Part shown: positions 28,355 to 36,970 of the stretch, one piece after another | Layout of the letters: every line of letters begins with the position of its first letter | Numbering within the stretch: the first letter of the stretch is position 1 | Assembly: GCF_036195325.1 (NCBI RefSeq) | Contig: NZ_CP108101.1 | Span: 6,634,001-6,698,000, forward strand | DNA: 64,000 bases | Source of the DNA: Streptomyces sp. NBC_00234 | GTDB lineage: Bacteria > Actinomycetota > Actinomycetes > Streptomycetales > Streptomycetaceae | Direction: 5' to 3' | Made by a program: the position numbers and the translations under genes | Notes under the pieces: model-generated | The model's database searches: none | Seen by the model: only the letters and a program-made list of their open reading frames with translations | Told to the model about the DNA's origin: nothing

Positions 28355-29704
28355 CTAGTCCAGGAACTTCCCGTCGCGGGCCACGACGGCCCCGCCGTGC
28401 ACGACCATGTCCCGCTGGGGCATGTCCACGACGACCTGGGGCAGGCACTCGGCCCGTACGAGGACGAAGTCGGCCGGTGCGCCGGGTCCGAAGTCCGCGT
28501 GCGGGAGGTGCATGACGTCCGCGCCGCCGTGGGTCGCGACGCGGTAGCACTCCTGCAGCTCCTCGTCGAGGCGTACGTCCGTCACCCACCCGAGCAGATG
28601 CGCGCGGTGCAGCATGTCGGCGTTGCCGAACGGGCTCCAGGAGTCGCGCACACCGTCGGAGCCGAGCCCGACCCGCACCCCGTACTCGCGCAGCCGCGTG
28701 ATCGGCAGGACCAGGGAGTCGGACGGCGCCACCGTGGTCAGGGCGATGTCCAGGTCGCCGAGGTCGGCGGCCACGGCGCCGAGGTCACGGTCCGACAGGC
28801 CCGGCAGGCAGAACACGTGGCTGACGGTGACCTTGCCCGCCAGGGACAGGGCGCGCGTGCGGTCGATGATGCCGCGCATGGCCTTCAGCCCCGTCTCGCC
28901 GCGGTCGTGCAGGTGGATGTCCACCCCGACGCCGTGGCGGTCCGCGATACCGAAGACCAGGTCGAGCTGCTCGTCGAGGGCCTTGTCGAAGCCGATCGGG
29001 TCGATGCCGCCGATCATGTCGATGGTCCCCGCGCGCGCCGCCTCCTCCAGCAGCTCCGCCGTGCCGGGGGTACGGACGACGCCGTGCTGGGGGAAGGCCA
29101 CGATCTGGACGTCGAGGGCGTGGCTCAGCCGCTCACGGGCCTCGGCCACGCCTTCGACCCCGGCCAGGCCGTAGGCCGGGGCCACGTCGGCGTGGGCGCG
29201 CATCGCCCGGGTACCGCGCGCCACGGCGTGGGACATCAGGCCGTACGCGCGCTCCGCGACGGGGCGGCGCTGGCTGTGGAACAGCTCCACGTCCTGGGCG
29301 ACGTAGTCGGCGATGCCGTTCGCCGGGCGCCGCGTCACCCAGGAGCCGCCCCAGGTCGTCTTGTCGGGGTGGATGTGCGCGTCCACGAGGGACGGGAGCG
29401 CGATCCGGCCGCCGCCGTCGACGACCTTCGCGCCGCGGGGAGCCGGACCGGCGACGACGCGGCCGTCGACGACCACGAGGTCCGTGGCCTTCGCCGCGCC
29501 GAACGGGCGTACGTCGCGGAAGACGACGGCCCCGGTACGGCTCCCCGCCGTGCCGGACGCGGCGGCTTCCACGGGCCCGGTCGTGGCCCGGGCCGGTGCG
29601 TGGGCCTGGGCGGGCGCGGCGGCCGTCGCGGCCGTGGTGCCGGCGAGGGCGGCGGCGCCGGCCAGCATCGTGCGGCGGGAGAGCGAGGGCGGGGACGGCT
29701 GCAT
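28355..29704 (-). CDS. Tat-exported amidohydrolase, cytosine-deaminase-like
   Basis: A 449-residue metal-dependent hydrolase. The N terminus is a twin-arginine signal (SLSRRTMLAGAAALAGTTAA, cleavage near AQAHA), so it folds in the cytosol and is exported. Metal ligands follow the cytosine deaminase/TRZ pattern: HxH in VDAHIHPDKTTWG, His in VDIHLHDRGETG, then VSHVFCLPGL and the Asp in LGSDGVRDSWSPFG. An extracellular cytosine-deaminase-like enzyme could salvage or detoxify aminated heterocycles, but the substrate is not readable. The ATG follows GAAGGAG by 5 nt. It is transcribed after the GntR gene, with two facing GTATAC operators between them. Confidence 0.87.
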   Translation of the reverse strand: MQPSPPSLSRRTMLAGAAALAGTTAATAAAPAQAHAPARATTGPVEAAASGTAGSRTGAVVFRDVRPFGAAKATDLVVVDGRVVAGPAPRGAKVVDGGGRIALPSLVDAHIHPDKTTWGGSWVTRRPANGIADYVAQDVELFHSQRRPVAERAYGLMSHAVARGTRAMRAHADVAPAYGLAGVEGVAEARERLSHALDVQIVAFPQHGVVRTPGTAELLEEAARAGTIDMIGGIDPIGFDKALDEQLDLVFGIADRHGVGVDIHLHDRGETGLKAMRGIIDRTRALSLAGKVTVSHVFCLPGLSDRDLGAVAADLGDLDIALTTVAPSDSLVLPITRLREYGVRVGLGSDGVRDSWSPFGNADMLHRAHLLGWVTDVRLDEELQECYRVATHGGADVMHLPHADFGPGAPADFVLVRAECLPQVVVDMPQRDMVVHGGAVVARDGKFLD

Positions 29705-29759
29705 GAGGACTCCTTCGGCGGGGCGGGGCGGCGTGCGGGCCGCGTCAGTACCTCGCCAT

Positions 29760-29770
29760 TTTGTATACCA
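29760..29770. promoter_or_regulatory. GntR operator half-pair 1 (TTTGTATACCA)
   Basis: An 11-bp sequence centred on GTATAC, 55 nt before the amidohydrolase ATG. Its exact reverse complement TGGTATACAAA occurs at 29865-29875. FadR-type GntR proteins bind short GTATAC-like palindromes, and the GntR gene is immediately upstream. Confidence 0.6.
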
Positions 29771-29864
29771 GCGCCGAGCATGCAGGCAAGGGAATCAAGC
29801 CGGCGATGCAAAAGGCCAGGAGAGGTCGGCTGATCTTGCGGGCGGAAGCGCCTGTCTCAAGTCT

Positions 29865-29875
29865 TGGTATACAAA
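29865..29875. promoter_or_regulatory. GntR operator half-pair 2 (TGGTATACAAA)
   Basis: The exact inverse of the site at 29760-29770, 20 nt after the GntR stop codon. The centres are 105 nt apart, about ten DNA turns, so two dimers would sit on the same face and could loop the promoter between them. Confidence 0.6.
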
Positions 29876-29895
29876 GGCTGGATTCCGGGGAGGAG

Positions 29896-30594
29896 TCAGT
29901 CGGTGCCGAAGAGGGAGCGCAGGGCGACGGTCCTGCTGTCCCGGACGTGCAGCAGCGTGCTCGCCGCCGCGGCCTCCGCGTCGCCGTTGGTGATGTGCCG
30001 GTACATCTCGGCGTGCTGGGCCCTCATGTGCGCGGGCTCCTCGCGCAGACCGAACAGCAGCCGGAGCTGCCAGCTCAGCTGTTCCATGGTCCGCGCGAGC
30101 AGCGGATTGCCCGACATGGCCACGACGCCCTCGTGGAACGCCGTGTGGGCGGCCACCTCGCGCGTCCCCTCGTCCTCCTCCGCCGCCGACTCGGCCTGGC
30201 GGAGCGTCGCCGCGAGGGCGTCCACCCCCTCCGCGTCGCCCGCGGCCACCGCCCGCGCCGCGAGCCGCGACGCCTGGACCGCGAGGGGTTCCCACACCTC
30301 GTACAGGTGCTCCACATCGGTGCGGTCGAGGCGGCGCACACGTACGCCGCTGTGCGGGAGCAGCTCGAGGAGCCCCTCGGTGACGAGTCCGCGCAGCGCC
30401 TCCCGCACCGGTACGCGGGACATGCTGAGCTCCTCGGCGACCTCCCGCTCCACGAGACGGGCGCCCTGGGCGTACCGCCGGTCGACGATGCGGCGCAGGA
30501 CGGCCTCGCGCGCCTGCGCGCTGAGCGAGGCCGGTGCGGGTGCGCGCGAGCCGCCGTCCGTGCCGGTCGAACCGGTCCTGCTGCTGTCCGCCAC
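29896..30594 (-). CDS. GntR-family regulator, FadR subfamily
   Basis: A 232-residue regulator with the winged HTH at residues 20-90 (AQAREAVLRRIVDRRYAQGA, MSRVPVREALRGLVTEGLLE) and a helical FCD domain. The FCD metal ligands are probably the His residues of AAHTAFHEGVV and the HITNGDAEAA region. The GTG at 30594 follows GGAAGAGGACGG. It most likely represses the amidohydrolase gene through the two GTATAC sites between the genes. Its inducer would be the substrate or product of that enzyme. The sites are downstream of its own gene, so it would not repress itself through them. Confidence 0.9.
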   Translation of the reverse strand: MADSSRTGSTGTDGGSRAPAPASLSAQAREAVLRRIVDRRYAQGARLVEREVAEELSMSRVPVREALRGLVTEGLLELLPHSGVRVRRLDRTDVEHLYEVWEPLAVQASRLAARAVAAGDAEGVDALAATLRQAESAAEEDEGTREVAAHTAFHEGVVAMSGNPLLARTMEQLSWQLRLLFGLREEPAHMRAQHAEMYRHITNGDAEAAAASTLLHVRDSRTVALRSLFGTD

Positions 30595-30671
30595 GGTTTC
30601 CGTCCTCTTCCGTCCTGCGTGCCCCGGGCGAGGATATGCGCCGCGCCCCGGCGGGCGCGTGCCGACGACGG

Positions 30672-31736
30672 CTACGGCACCCGCGCCGTCCACTCCGCCG
30701 TGCCGAACTTCGTGCGTACGAGCTCTTCCGCCCGCGCCAGTTCCTCCGCGGTCACCGCGCCCCGGCCGAGACCGTGGCGCTTCCGGAAGGACTCGATCAT
30801 GTGGTCGATGACGGCGGCGCGCGGGAGCCCCGTCTGCCGGCGCAGCGGGTCGACGCGCTTCTTGGCGCTCTTCGTCCCCTTGTCGGACATCTTCTCCCTG
30901 CCGATGCGCAGGACGTCGAGCATCTTGTCGACGTCGATGTCGTAGGACATCGTCACGTGGTGCAGTACGGCACCGGGCCCGCCATCCGGGCCCACCACGC
31001 GCTTCTGGGCCGCTCCCGCGATCTTGCCGACGTCGGTCGCGATGTCGTTGAGGGGCTGGTACCAGGCTTTGATGCCCATGTCGCCGAGCGCTTCGAGGAC
31101 CCAGTCGTCGAGGTAGGCGTAGCTGTCGGCGAACGAGAGGCCGGAGACCAGGGACTGCGGCACGGCGAGCGAGTACGTGATGGTGCTGCTCGGCTCGGCG
31201 AACATGGCCCCGCCCCCGGAGATGCGGCGGACGACGGATACGCCGTGCCGCTCGGTGCCGGCGGGGTTGACCTCGTTGCGCAGGGACTGGAAGCTGCCGA
31301 TGATCACGGCGGGGGAGTCCCACTCCCAGACCCGGAGGGTCGGCGGCCTGCGTCCCGCGGCGACCTCGGCGGTGATGACCTCGTCGAGTGCCATGTGCAG
31401 GGCCGGGGACTGCGGGGCGTCGTGGATGAGCTGCCAGTCGTAGTCGCTCCACTCGGTGGCCTGCGCGAGAGCCCGCCGCACCGCGACAGCCACGCCCTCC
31501 GCCGACAGTCCGAACATCACCGTCGACGGGGGCAGTGCCGCCTCGATCCGGGCGGCGAGCCCGGCGGTGTCGGTGTTCGCGGGCGCGCCCTCCAGCGCCG
31601 CGTCGATGGCGAGGATGGCCTCGTCGGGTTCGAGGAAGAAGTCACCGGCCACGCGCACCTGGCGCAGCGCCCCGCCCTCGACCTCCAGATCGACCACGAC
31701 GAGCTTGCCGCCGGGGACCTTGTACTCACCGTGCAC
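30672..31736 (-). CDS. lplA: Lipoate-protein ligase A with N-terminal accessory domain
   Basis: A 354-residue ligase that attaches lipoate to E2 and GcvH proteins. Residues 1-95 resemble the accessory (LplA C-terminal/LplB) domain: HGEYKVPGGKLVVVDLEVEG, then VAGDFFLEPDEAILAIDAAL. The catalytic domain follows, with SVVRRISGGGAMFAEPSSTI (the RRxSGGG lipoyl-AMP motif) and a lysine in DVGKIAGAAQKRV. The domain order is the reverse of E. coli LplA. A C-terminal helical tail ends in VRTKFGTAEWTARVP. It lies 75 nt after the CoA-transferase operon and may be its last gene or independent. Confidence 0.85.
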   Translation of the reverse strand: MHGEYKVPGGKLVVVDLEVEGGALRQVRVAGDFFLEPDEAILAIDAALEGAPANTDTAGLAARIEAALPPSTVMFGLSAEGVAVAVRRALAQATEWSDYDWQLIHDAPQSPALHMALDEVITAEVAAGRRPPTLRVWEWDSPAVIIGSFQSLRNEVNPAGTERHGVSVVRRISGGGAMFAEPSSTITYSLAVPQSLVSGLSFADSYAYLDDWVLEALGDMGIKAWYQPLNDIATDVGKIAGAAQKRVVGPDGGPGAVLHHVTMSYDIDVDKMLDVLRIGREKMSDKGTKSAKKRVDPLRRQTGLPRAAVIDHMIESFRKRHGLGRGAVTAEELARAEELVRTKFGTAEWTARVP

Positions 31737-31811
31737 AGCCGTGCCTCCGCGTCCGCCCGATCCTTCTCTGCGAATCGGTTCCGACGGGACATAACCCCGT
31801 TCCGGTGCGGA

Positions 31812-32456
31812 TTAATCCATACATTCCGCGGTGCGCACCGGGGCGCCGGTACGCGCCACGAGTTCGTCGAAGGAGACGCCCGGTGCCGTCTCGACGAGGG
31901 CGAAGCCCGCGGGGGTGATGTCGAGGACACCGAGATCGGTGATGACGCGGTGCACGCACGACGCGCCGGTCAGCGGGAGCGAGCAGGCGTCGACCAGTTT
32001 CGCCGAGCCGTCCTTGGCGGTGTGCTCCATGAGGACGACGACACGGCGCGCTCCGTGGACGAGGTCCATGGCGCCGCCCATGCCCTTGATCATCTTCCCG
32101 GGGACCGACCAGTTCGCGAGGTCACCGTGCCGGGACACCTGCATGGCACCCAGGACGGCGGTGTCGATGTGCCCTCCGCGGATCATGCCGAAGGAGAGGG
32201 CGGAGTCGAAGAAGCTGGCGCCCGGCACCACGGTGACCGTCTCCTTGCCCGCGTTGATCAGATCGGGATCGACCTCGTCGGCGGCGGGGTAGGGGCCCGT
32301 GCCCAGGATGCCGTTCTCCGAATGCAGCACGACGTGGACGCCGGGGGCGAGGTGACCGGGTATCAGCGTGGGCAGGCCGATGCCGAGGTTCACGTACGAA
32401 CCGTCGGTGAGTTCGGCCGCCGCGCGGGCGGCCATCTGGCCGCGGGTCCAGCTCAT
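31812..32456 (-). CDS. 3-oxoacid CoA-transferase, beta subunit
   Basis: A 214-residue beta subunit of a succinyl-CoA:3-oxoacid (or 3-oxoadipate) CoA-transferase. The thioester-forming catalytic residue is Glu47 in VVLHSENGILG, within the family core VNLGIGLPTLIP. It works with the alpha subunit, whose stop overlaps its ATG (ATGA at 32453-32456). It is the last clear gene of the nine-gene catabolic operon. A PcaIJ-like role, activating a 3-oxo dicarboxylate before thiolysis, is the simplest reading, but acetoacetate transfer is equally possible from sequence, and no thiolase gene is in the window. Confidence 0.92.
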   Translation of the reverse strand: MSWTRGQMAARAAAELTDGSYVNLGIGLPTLIPGHLAPGVHVVLHSENGILGTGPYPAADEVDPDLINAGKETVTVVPGASFFDSALSFGMIRGGHIDTAVLGAMQVSRHGDLANWSVPGKMIKGMGGAMDLVHGARRVVVLMEHTAKDGSAKLVDACSLPLTGASCVHRVITDLGVLDITPAGFALVETAPGVSFDELVARTGAPVRTAECMD

Positions 32457-33208
32457 GGGCGTACGGTCCTCTTCTCGATGCGCTTGTCGGCGGCCTGGTC
32501 GGGCGTCAGGAGCACCACGCGCTGGACGAAGATGCCCGGCAGGTGGATGTCGTCCGGGAGAAGCTCGCCCGGCTCGACCAGCTCCTCCACCTCGGCGATG
32601 GTGATCCGCCCGGCCATGGCGGCCAGGGGGTTGAAGTTGGCGGACGCCTTGCGGAAGACGAGGTTGCCGTGCCGGTCGCCGCGCCAGGCCCGTACGAGGG
32701 CGAAGTCCGTGGTGATGGCGTGCTCCAGCAGATGACCGCGCCCCGCGAAGGTGCGTGTCTCCTTCGCGGGAGAGGCGACCGCCGTGGCGCCGTCGGCCGC
32801 GTAACGCCAGGGCAGACCGCCCATGGCGACCTGGGTGCCGACGCCGGCCGGTGTGTAGAAGGCGGGGATGCCCGCACCGCCGGCCCGCAGCCGTTCGGCG
32901 AGCGTGCCCTGCGGTACGAGTTCCACTTCGAGTTCACCGGCGAGGTACTGGCGGGCGAACTCCTTGTTCTCGCCGACGTACGAGCCGGTCACCCGCGTGA
33001 TGCGCCGGTCCGCCAGCAGCACGCCGAGACCGAGTCCGTCGGTACCGCAGTTGTTGGACACCACCCGCAGTCCGCCGGTGCCCTGCGCGTGCAGGGCGTC
33101 GATGAGGGTGGTGGGAACCCCGCTGAGACCGAACCCGCCGACGGCGAGGGAGGCCCCCTCGGGGATGTCGGCGACCGCTGCTGCCGCGCCGGGACTGACC
33201 TTGTTCAT
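32453..33208 (-). CDS. 3-oxoacid CoA-transferase, alpha subunit
   Basis: A 251-residue alpha subunit. It shows the family start MNKVSPGAAAAVADIPEGAS and the CoA-binding loop AVGGFGLSGVPTTLI, followed by the NNCGTDGLGLGVLL segment. It pairs with the following beta subunit by a 4-nt overlap. It is 19 nt after the SDR stop, so the CoA-transferase is co-transcribed with the ring-cleavage genes. That placement is the evidence that the pathway ends in a 3-oxoacid needing CoA activation. Confidence 0.92.
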   Translation of the reverse strand: MNKVSPGAAAAVADIPEGASLAVGGFGLSGVPTTLIDALHAQGTGGLRVVSNNCGTDGLGLGVLLADRRITRVTGSYVGENKEFARQYLAGELEVELVPQGTLAERLRAGGAGIPAFYTPAGVGTQVAMGGLPWRYAADGATAVASPAKETRTFAGRGHLLEHAITTDFALVRAWRGDRHGNLVFRKASANFNPLAAMAGRITIAEVEELVEPGELLPDDIHLPGIFVQRVVLLTPDQAADKRIEKRTVRP

Positions 33209-33227
33209 GGGGAGGGTTCCTCTCGGC

Positions 33228-33980
33228 TCACCGGTCGGCCGGTTGCAGGGCGTCGGAAAGGGACTTCACACCCCCGTGGGCGGTCAGGCCGCCGTCCACG
33301 GGGATCTCGGCTCCGGTGACGAAGGACGCCTCGTCGGAGAGGAGGAAGACCACGAGCGGACTCACCTCGTCCACGGATCCGGTGCGGCCGAGCGGGGTCT
33401 CGCGGATGTTCGACTCGCGGAAGACCGGTGCGGCCGAAGCCGTCATCTCCGTCTCGATGAAGCCCGGATGGATGGTGTTCACCCGGATTCCGCGCGGTCC
33501 GAGCTCCGTCGCGGCGGCCTTCGACAGACCGCGCAGCGCCCACTTGCTCGCGGTGTACGCGACCGGGTAGTGCCCGGTCAGGGCGGCGGAGGAGCCCACG
33601 TTGACGATCGAGGCGCCGGGCCGCATCAGGGGTGTCAGATGCTGGATGCCCAGGAGCGGGCCGGTGACGTTGACGGCGTGCACCCGCTCGAAGTCCTCCG
33701 GACGGACCTCGTCGAGACGTGCGCGCCAGGTGATACCGGCGTTGTTGACCAGCCCGTGGACCTGCCCCCACGACGTCCGGAGCTCCGCGGCCAGCGCGGC
33801 CCAGTCCGCGGGCGAGGTGACGTCCAGCAGCCGGCAGCCCTCGGCAGGCGTCACATCGGTGGCGACGACCTGAGCTCCTTCGCGGGCCAGGGCCGCTGCC
33901 TCGGCCGCACCCTGCCCGCGCGCGGCGCCGGTCACGACGACGACCTTGCCCCGCAGCCGGCCGCTGCCGGGCGCGGTCAC
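33228..33980 (-). CDS. Short-chain dehydrogenase/reductase
   Basis: A 250-residue classical SDR, the standard length. The cofactor loop TGAARGQG is at residues 17-24, NNAG at about 79-82, and the catalytic set is Ser130 or Ser131, Tyr142 and Lys146 (VGSSAALTGHYPVAYTASK). The PGFIETEM turn marks the substrate lid. An Asp after the second strand (VVATDVTP) predicts NAD(H) preference. The GTG start at 33980 overlaps the FAH gene stop (GTGA). In the operon it would oxidise a hydroxyl intermediate or a cis-diol-type compound; which one is not known. Confidence 0.92.
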   Translation of the reverse strand: MTAPGSGRLRGKVVVVTGAARGQGAAEAAALAREGAQVVATDVTPAEGCRLLDVTSPADWAALAAELRTSWGQVHGLVNNAGITWRARLDEVRPEDFERVHAVNVTGPLLGIQHLTPLMRPGASIVNVGSSAALTGHYPVAYTASKWALRGLSKAAATELGPRGIRVNTIHPGFIETEMTASAAPVFRESNIRETPLGRTGSVDEVSPLVVFLLSDEASFVTGAEIPVDGGLTAHGGVKSLSDALQPADR

Positions 33981-34948
33981 GGCCGGTCCCGGGGGCGACG
34001 GCGGGCGGCGGGAACGGGTACGGGTTCGCTGCCCGCGACGACGGTGTTCGAGACGCTGCCGATCCCTTCGACGGTGAGGGTGACGGTGTCCCCGCACACG
34101 AGCGGCGGCGGTGTCCGTTCCCCGCGCCGGCCCCAGAGCTCGGCCAGGCAACCGCCGTTGCCGCAGGTGCCGGACCCGAGTACGTCACCGGGGACGACCC
34201 GGCTGCCCCGGGACGCGTAGGCGGTCATCTCCTCGAAGGTCCAGCTCATGTGGGACAGCAGGTCACTGCCGACCACCTCCCCGTTGACCTCGGCGGTCAG
34301 CGCGAGACGCAGGAAGCCCTCGGGATCCCGGTACGGCTCCAGTTCGTCGGCGGTCACCAGCCAGGGGCCGAGCGTCGATGCGGTGTCCTTGCCCTTGCAG
34401 GGGCCGAGACCCACCCGCATCTCCGCCGACTGGATGTCGCGGGCGGACCAGTCGTTGAAGACGGTGTACCCGATGATGTGGTCGCGTGCGCGCTCCGGGG
34501 AGAGGTCGCTGCCCTCGCGGCCGATGACCGCGGCGACCTCCAGTTCGAAGTCCAGCGCGGCCGAACCGGGCGGCACGGGGATGCCGTCGTGCGCTCCGTA
34601 GATCGCGTGGGGGTTGGTGAAGTAGAAGGTCGGTGCCGCGTACCACTGCTCGGGAACACCGGATTCGCCGCTGACGGACCGGCGTACCCCTTCCACGTGT
34701 TCCTCGAAGGTGACGAAGTCCCGGATGGCCGCCGGCCGCAGCGGCGGCAGGAGGCGTACCTCGGACACGTGCGGCCCGGCGGGGGCGTCGAGGGCGGCGT
34801 GTCCGACGTCCAGCAGGGACGGCAGGCCGTCACCGGAACGGATCAGATCGTCCAGGGAACGGTGGCCCGGAAGGGGATGGAGGGTGCCGTCGTCCTCGAC
34901 GACGGCCGCACGGTGCTGACGGCGGTACTCGTAGGCGGCGAAGCGCAT
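33977..34948 (-). CDS. Fumarylacetoacetate-hydrolase-family enzyme (second of two)
   Basis: A 323-residue FAH-family enzyme. The metal-binding core is visible in ALDFELEVAAVIGREG (the E-x-E and following acidic residues) and IIGYTVFNDWSARDIQSAEM. GTCGNGGCLAELWG marks the C-terminal catalytic loop. The family splits C-C bonds in 2,4-dioxo acids or hydrates and decarboxylates meta-cleavage products. With an extradiol dioxygenase 83 nt upstream in the operon it is a natural candidate for processing the ring-opened product. It is clearly different in sequence from the other FAH enzyme in the operon (39080-40078). Confidence 0.9.
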   Translation of the reverse strand: MRFAAYEYRRQHRAAVVEDDGTLHPLPGHRSLDDLIRSGDGLPSLLDVGHAALDAPAGPHVSEVRLLPPLRPAAIRDFVTFEEHVEGVRRSVSGESGVPEQWYAAPTFYFTNPHAIYGAHDGIPVPPGSAALDFELEVAAVIGREGSDLSPERARDHIIGYTVFNDWSARDIQSAEMRVGLGPCKGKDTASTLGPWLVTADELEPYRDPEGFLRLALTAEVNGEVVGSDLLSHMSWTFEEMTAYASRGSRVVPGDVLGSGTCGNGGCLAELWGRRGERTPPPLVCGDTVTLTVEGIGSVSNTVVAGSEPVPVPAARRRPRDRP

Positions 34949-35031
34949 GAAGACTCCTGAACGGGACGGGGCCGGGGGACGCGGCCGGGCCCGCGGTCAT
35001 CGGACCGCGTCCCCCGGGACTCCGGTGGAGG

Positions 35032-35964
35032 TCAGACGGGCGGGGCGACGAAGCAGCCGCGGTCGGGGTCGTTGAACGACTCCTTGGCGACGAGTTCGTT
35101 CATCGCGTTGGCGGTGCCCCACTGGTCGGTGACCTCGGGCCGGGAGAAGTCGTAGACGTGCGGGTGCCAGGTGTCCTCGTCGAGCTCTTCGAGTTCGGTG
35201 GTGTACTCGACGGTGTTGCCGTGCGGGTCGAGGAAGTACGTGAACGTGTTGTCGCCGGCCATGTGGCGGCCGGGTCCCCAGATCTTGCGGAACCCGGCGC
35301 GCATCACCCGGCCGGAGCCGCGCATGTACTCGTCGATGCCGCGCATCTCGAAGGAGACGTGGTGCAGGGCCGTGTGCGGGCCCTGGGCGATGGCCATGGA
35401 GTGGTGCTGGTTGCTGATCCGCATGAAGTGCATGACCTCGCCCATGTGCGGTGAGCTCAGGGTGTCGGACAGCGCGAATCCGAGGTGCCGCTCGTACCAC
35501 TGCCTGGTGCGGTTCAGGTCGGGGGAGTTGAGGACGACGTGGGAGAGCTTGACCGGGATGGCCTCCTTCTCCTCGATCTTCCGGTGGCGGCGCACCTCCA
35601 CGTCGGCGGAGACCTCGATGGTGCGCCCGTCGACGTCGAAGAAGCGGAAGCCGTAGCCGCCGCCCGGGGTGTCGACGCTGCCCGGCTGCGAGATCAGCTG
35701 CACGCCCCCGGCGAGGAGACGCTCCGCGAGGGTGTCCACGGCGGAGGCGTTCGCGGCTCCGTACGAGACGAGGTCGAGGCGCTTCTCCTCGGCCTTGCGC
35801 AGCCGTACGACGTACTGCTCGGGCGAACCCTCGGCGGCCAGGAAGGAGATCCCGGAGTCCTCGGAGACCTTGGTCAGGCCCCAGACGCCGGCGTAGAAGT
35901 CGAGTTGCTTGTCGTAGTCGGGCACGGCCAGGTCGACGTGCCGCAGGTGCGTGAGCAGGCGCAT
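35032..35964 (-). CDS. Type I extradiol ring-cleavage dioxygenase (VOC superfamily)
   Basis: A 310-residue two-domain vicinal-oxygen-chelate enzyme with the length of catechol 2,3-dioxygenases. The iron ligands of the second domain are present: His142 (KLSHVVLNS), His202 (ALHHVSFEM) and Glu253 (GNTVEYTTE). A Tyr and His lie nearby in NTFTYFLDPHGN. The first domain has lost its metal set, as is normal. It would cleave a catechol-type ring beside the two hydroxyls. Its ATG is 4 nt after the ACMSD-like gene stop, so the two are tightly coupled, which suggests that the amidohydrolase acts directly before or after cleavage. Confidence 0.88.
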   Translation of the reverse strand: MRLLTHLRHVDLAVPDYDKQLDFYAGVWGLTKVSEDSGISFLAAEGSPEQYVVRLRKAEEKRLDLVSYGAANASAVDTLAERLLAGGVQLISQPGSVDTPGGGYGFRFFDVDGRTIEVSADVEVRRHRKIEEKEAIPVKLSHVVLNSPDLNRTRQWYERHLGFALSDTLSSPHMGEVMHFMRISNQHHSMAIAQGPHTALHHVSFEMRGIDEYMRGSGRVMRAGFRKIWGPGRHMAGDNTFTYFLDPHGNTVEYTTELEELDEDTWHPHVYDFSRPEVTDQWGTANAMNELVAKESFNDPDRGCFVAPPV

Positions 35965-35968
35965 GATG

Positions 35969-36970
35969 TCAGTCCTTCCGGAGGAGTGCGGCGGCGTTGC
36001 CGCCTCGGACGGCGTGGAAGTCGGCGTCCGCGAGCCGGGCGGCCCGCAGTGCTCCGACCGGGTCCGCGCTGCCCATGTCGAAGGGGAAGTCGGAGCCGAG
36101 CAGGACCCGGTCCGCCCCGGCCGCCCGGACCAGTTCGCGCAGGACGGCCGGGTCGTGGACGAGCGAATCGAAGTACAGCCGCTTCAGATAGCTGCTGGGC
36201 AGATGGGCGCAGCCCGCGCCCGCGTCGGAGCGTGCGGTCCAGGCGTGGTCGCTGCGGCCGATGTGGGTGGGCAAGTAGCCCCCGCCGTGCGCGGCGACGA
36301 TCGTCAGGCCGGGGTGCCGGTCGAGGACACCGGAGAAGATGAGGTGCGACAGCGCCACGGCGTTCTCGGTGGGCTGTCCCACGGTGTTGGACAGGTACCA
36401 CTGGTCGAGGCGTTCGTCGAGCGTGCACCCGAAGGGATGCAGGAAGAGGAGCGCACCGGTCTCCTCGGCCCGGGACCAGAAGGGCTCGTACGCCGGGTCG
36501 GACAGCTCGCGCCCGGGCGCGTGACTGGAGATCTGGACGCCCGACAGCCCGCATTCCAGGGCGTGTTCGAGGGCTTCGACGGCGCGTGCGGGATGCTGGA
36601 GCGGGACGAGTCCCAGACCCTTCAGCCGGTCGGGCGCGGTGGCGCAGTGCGCGGCCGTCGCCTCGTTGGCCAGCCGGTACACCTTCTCCGCGGTCCGCTC
36701 GTCCGTCCAGTAGTGGTAGTGGGAGGGCGAGGGGCTGACCACCTGCACGTCCACGCCCTGCGTGTCCATGGCGGCCAGCCGGACGGCGGGGTCGGTCAGG
36801 CGCGCGATGCGTTCACCGATCATCGGCCCGTTCACGGCCATCGCCGCCGGGCCGTTGCGGCGGGCGTCCAGGGCCCGCGCCCCGGCCAGGCCCGGCAGGC
36901 CCCCGACCAGTTCGTCGATCTCGGGCAGCAGGACGTGCGCGTGCACGTCCACGGTGGGGGTGGTGGTCAC
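35969..36970 (-). CDS. ACMSD-like amidohydrolase (decarboxylase or hydratase)
   Basis: A 333-residue member of the amidohydrolase-2 family (ACMSD, gamma-resorcylate decarboxylase, 4-oxalomesaconate hydratase). Metal residues are HxH in VDVHAHVLLP, His in LLFLHPFGCTL, His in IVAAHGGGYLPTH, and the Asp in LLGSDFPFDMG. Most family members are non-oxidative decarboxylases of aromatic or semialdehyde acids. The GTG start at 36970 overlaps the monooxygenase stop (GTGA) and begins the family N terminus VTTTPTVDVHAH. It could decarboxylate the monooxygenase product to give the catechol, or hydrate the ring-cleavage product. Confidence 0.88.
   Translation of the reverse strand: MTTTPTVDVHAHVLLPEIDELVGGLPGLAGARALDARRNGPAAMAVNGPMIGERIARLTDPAVRLAAMDTQGVDVQVVSPSPSHYHYWTDERTAEKVYRLANEATAAHCATAPDRLKGLGLVPLQHPARAVEALEHALECGLSGVQISSHAPGRELSDPAYEPFWSRAEETGALLFLHPFGCTLDERLDQWYLSNTVGQPTENAVALSHLIFSGVLDRHPGLTIVAAHGGGYLPTHIGRSDHAWTARSDAGAGCAHLPSSYLKRLYFDSLVHDPAVLRELVRAAGADRVLLGSDFPFDMGSADPVGALRAARLADADFHAVRGGNAAALLRKD

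Noticed and set aside
31456..32735. Long plus-strand frames across the lipoate ligase and CoA-transferase genes
   Set aside because: Shadows of the minus-strand genes, which have clear families and 4-nt overlaps.
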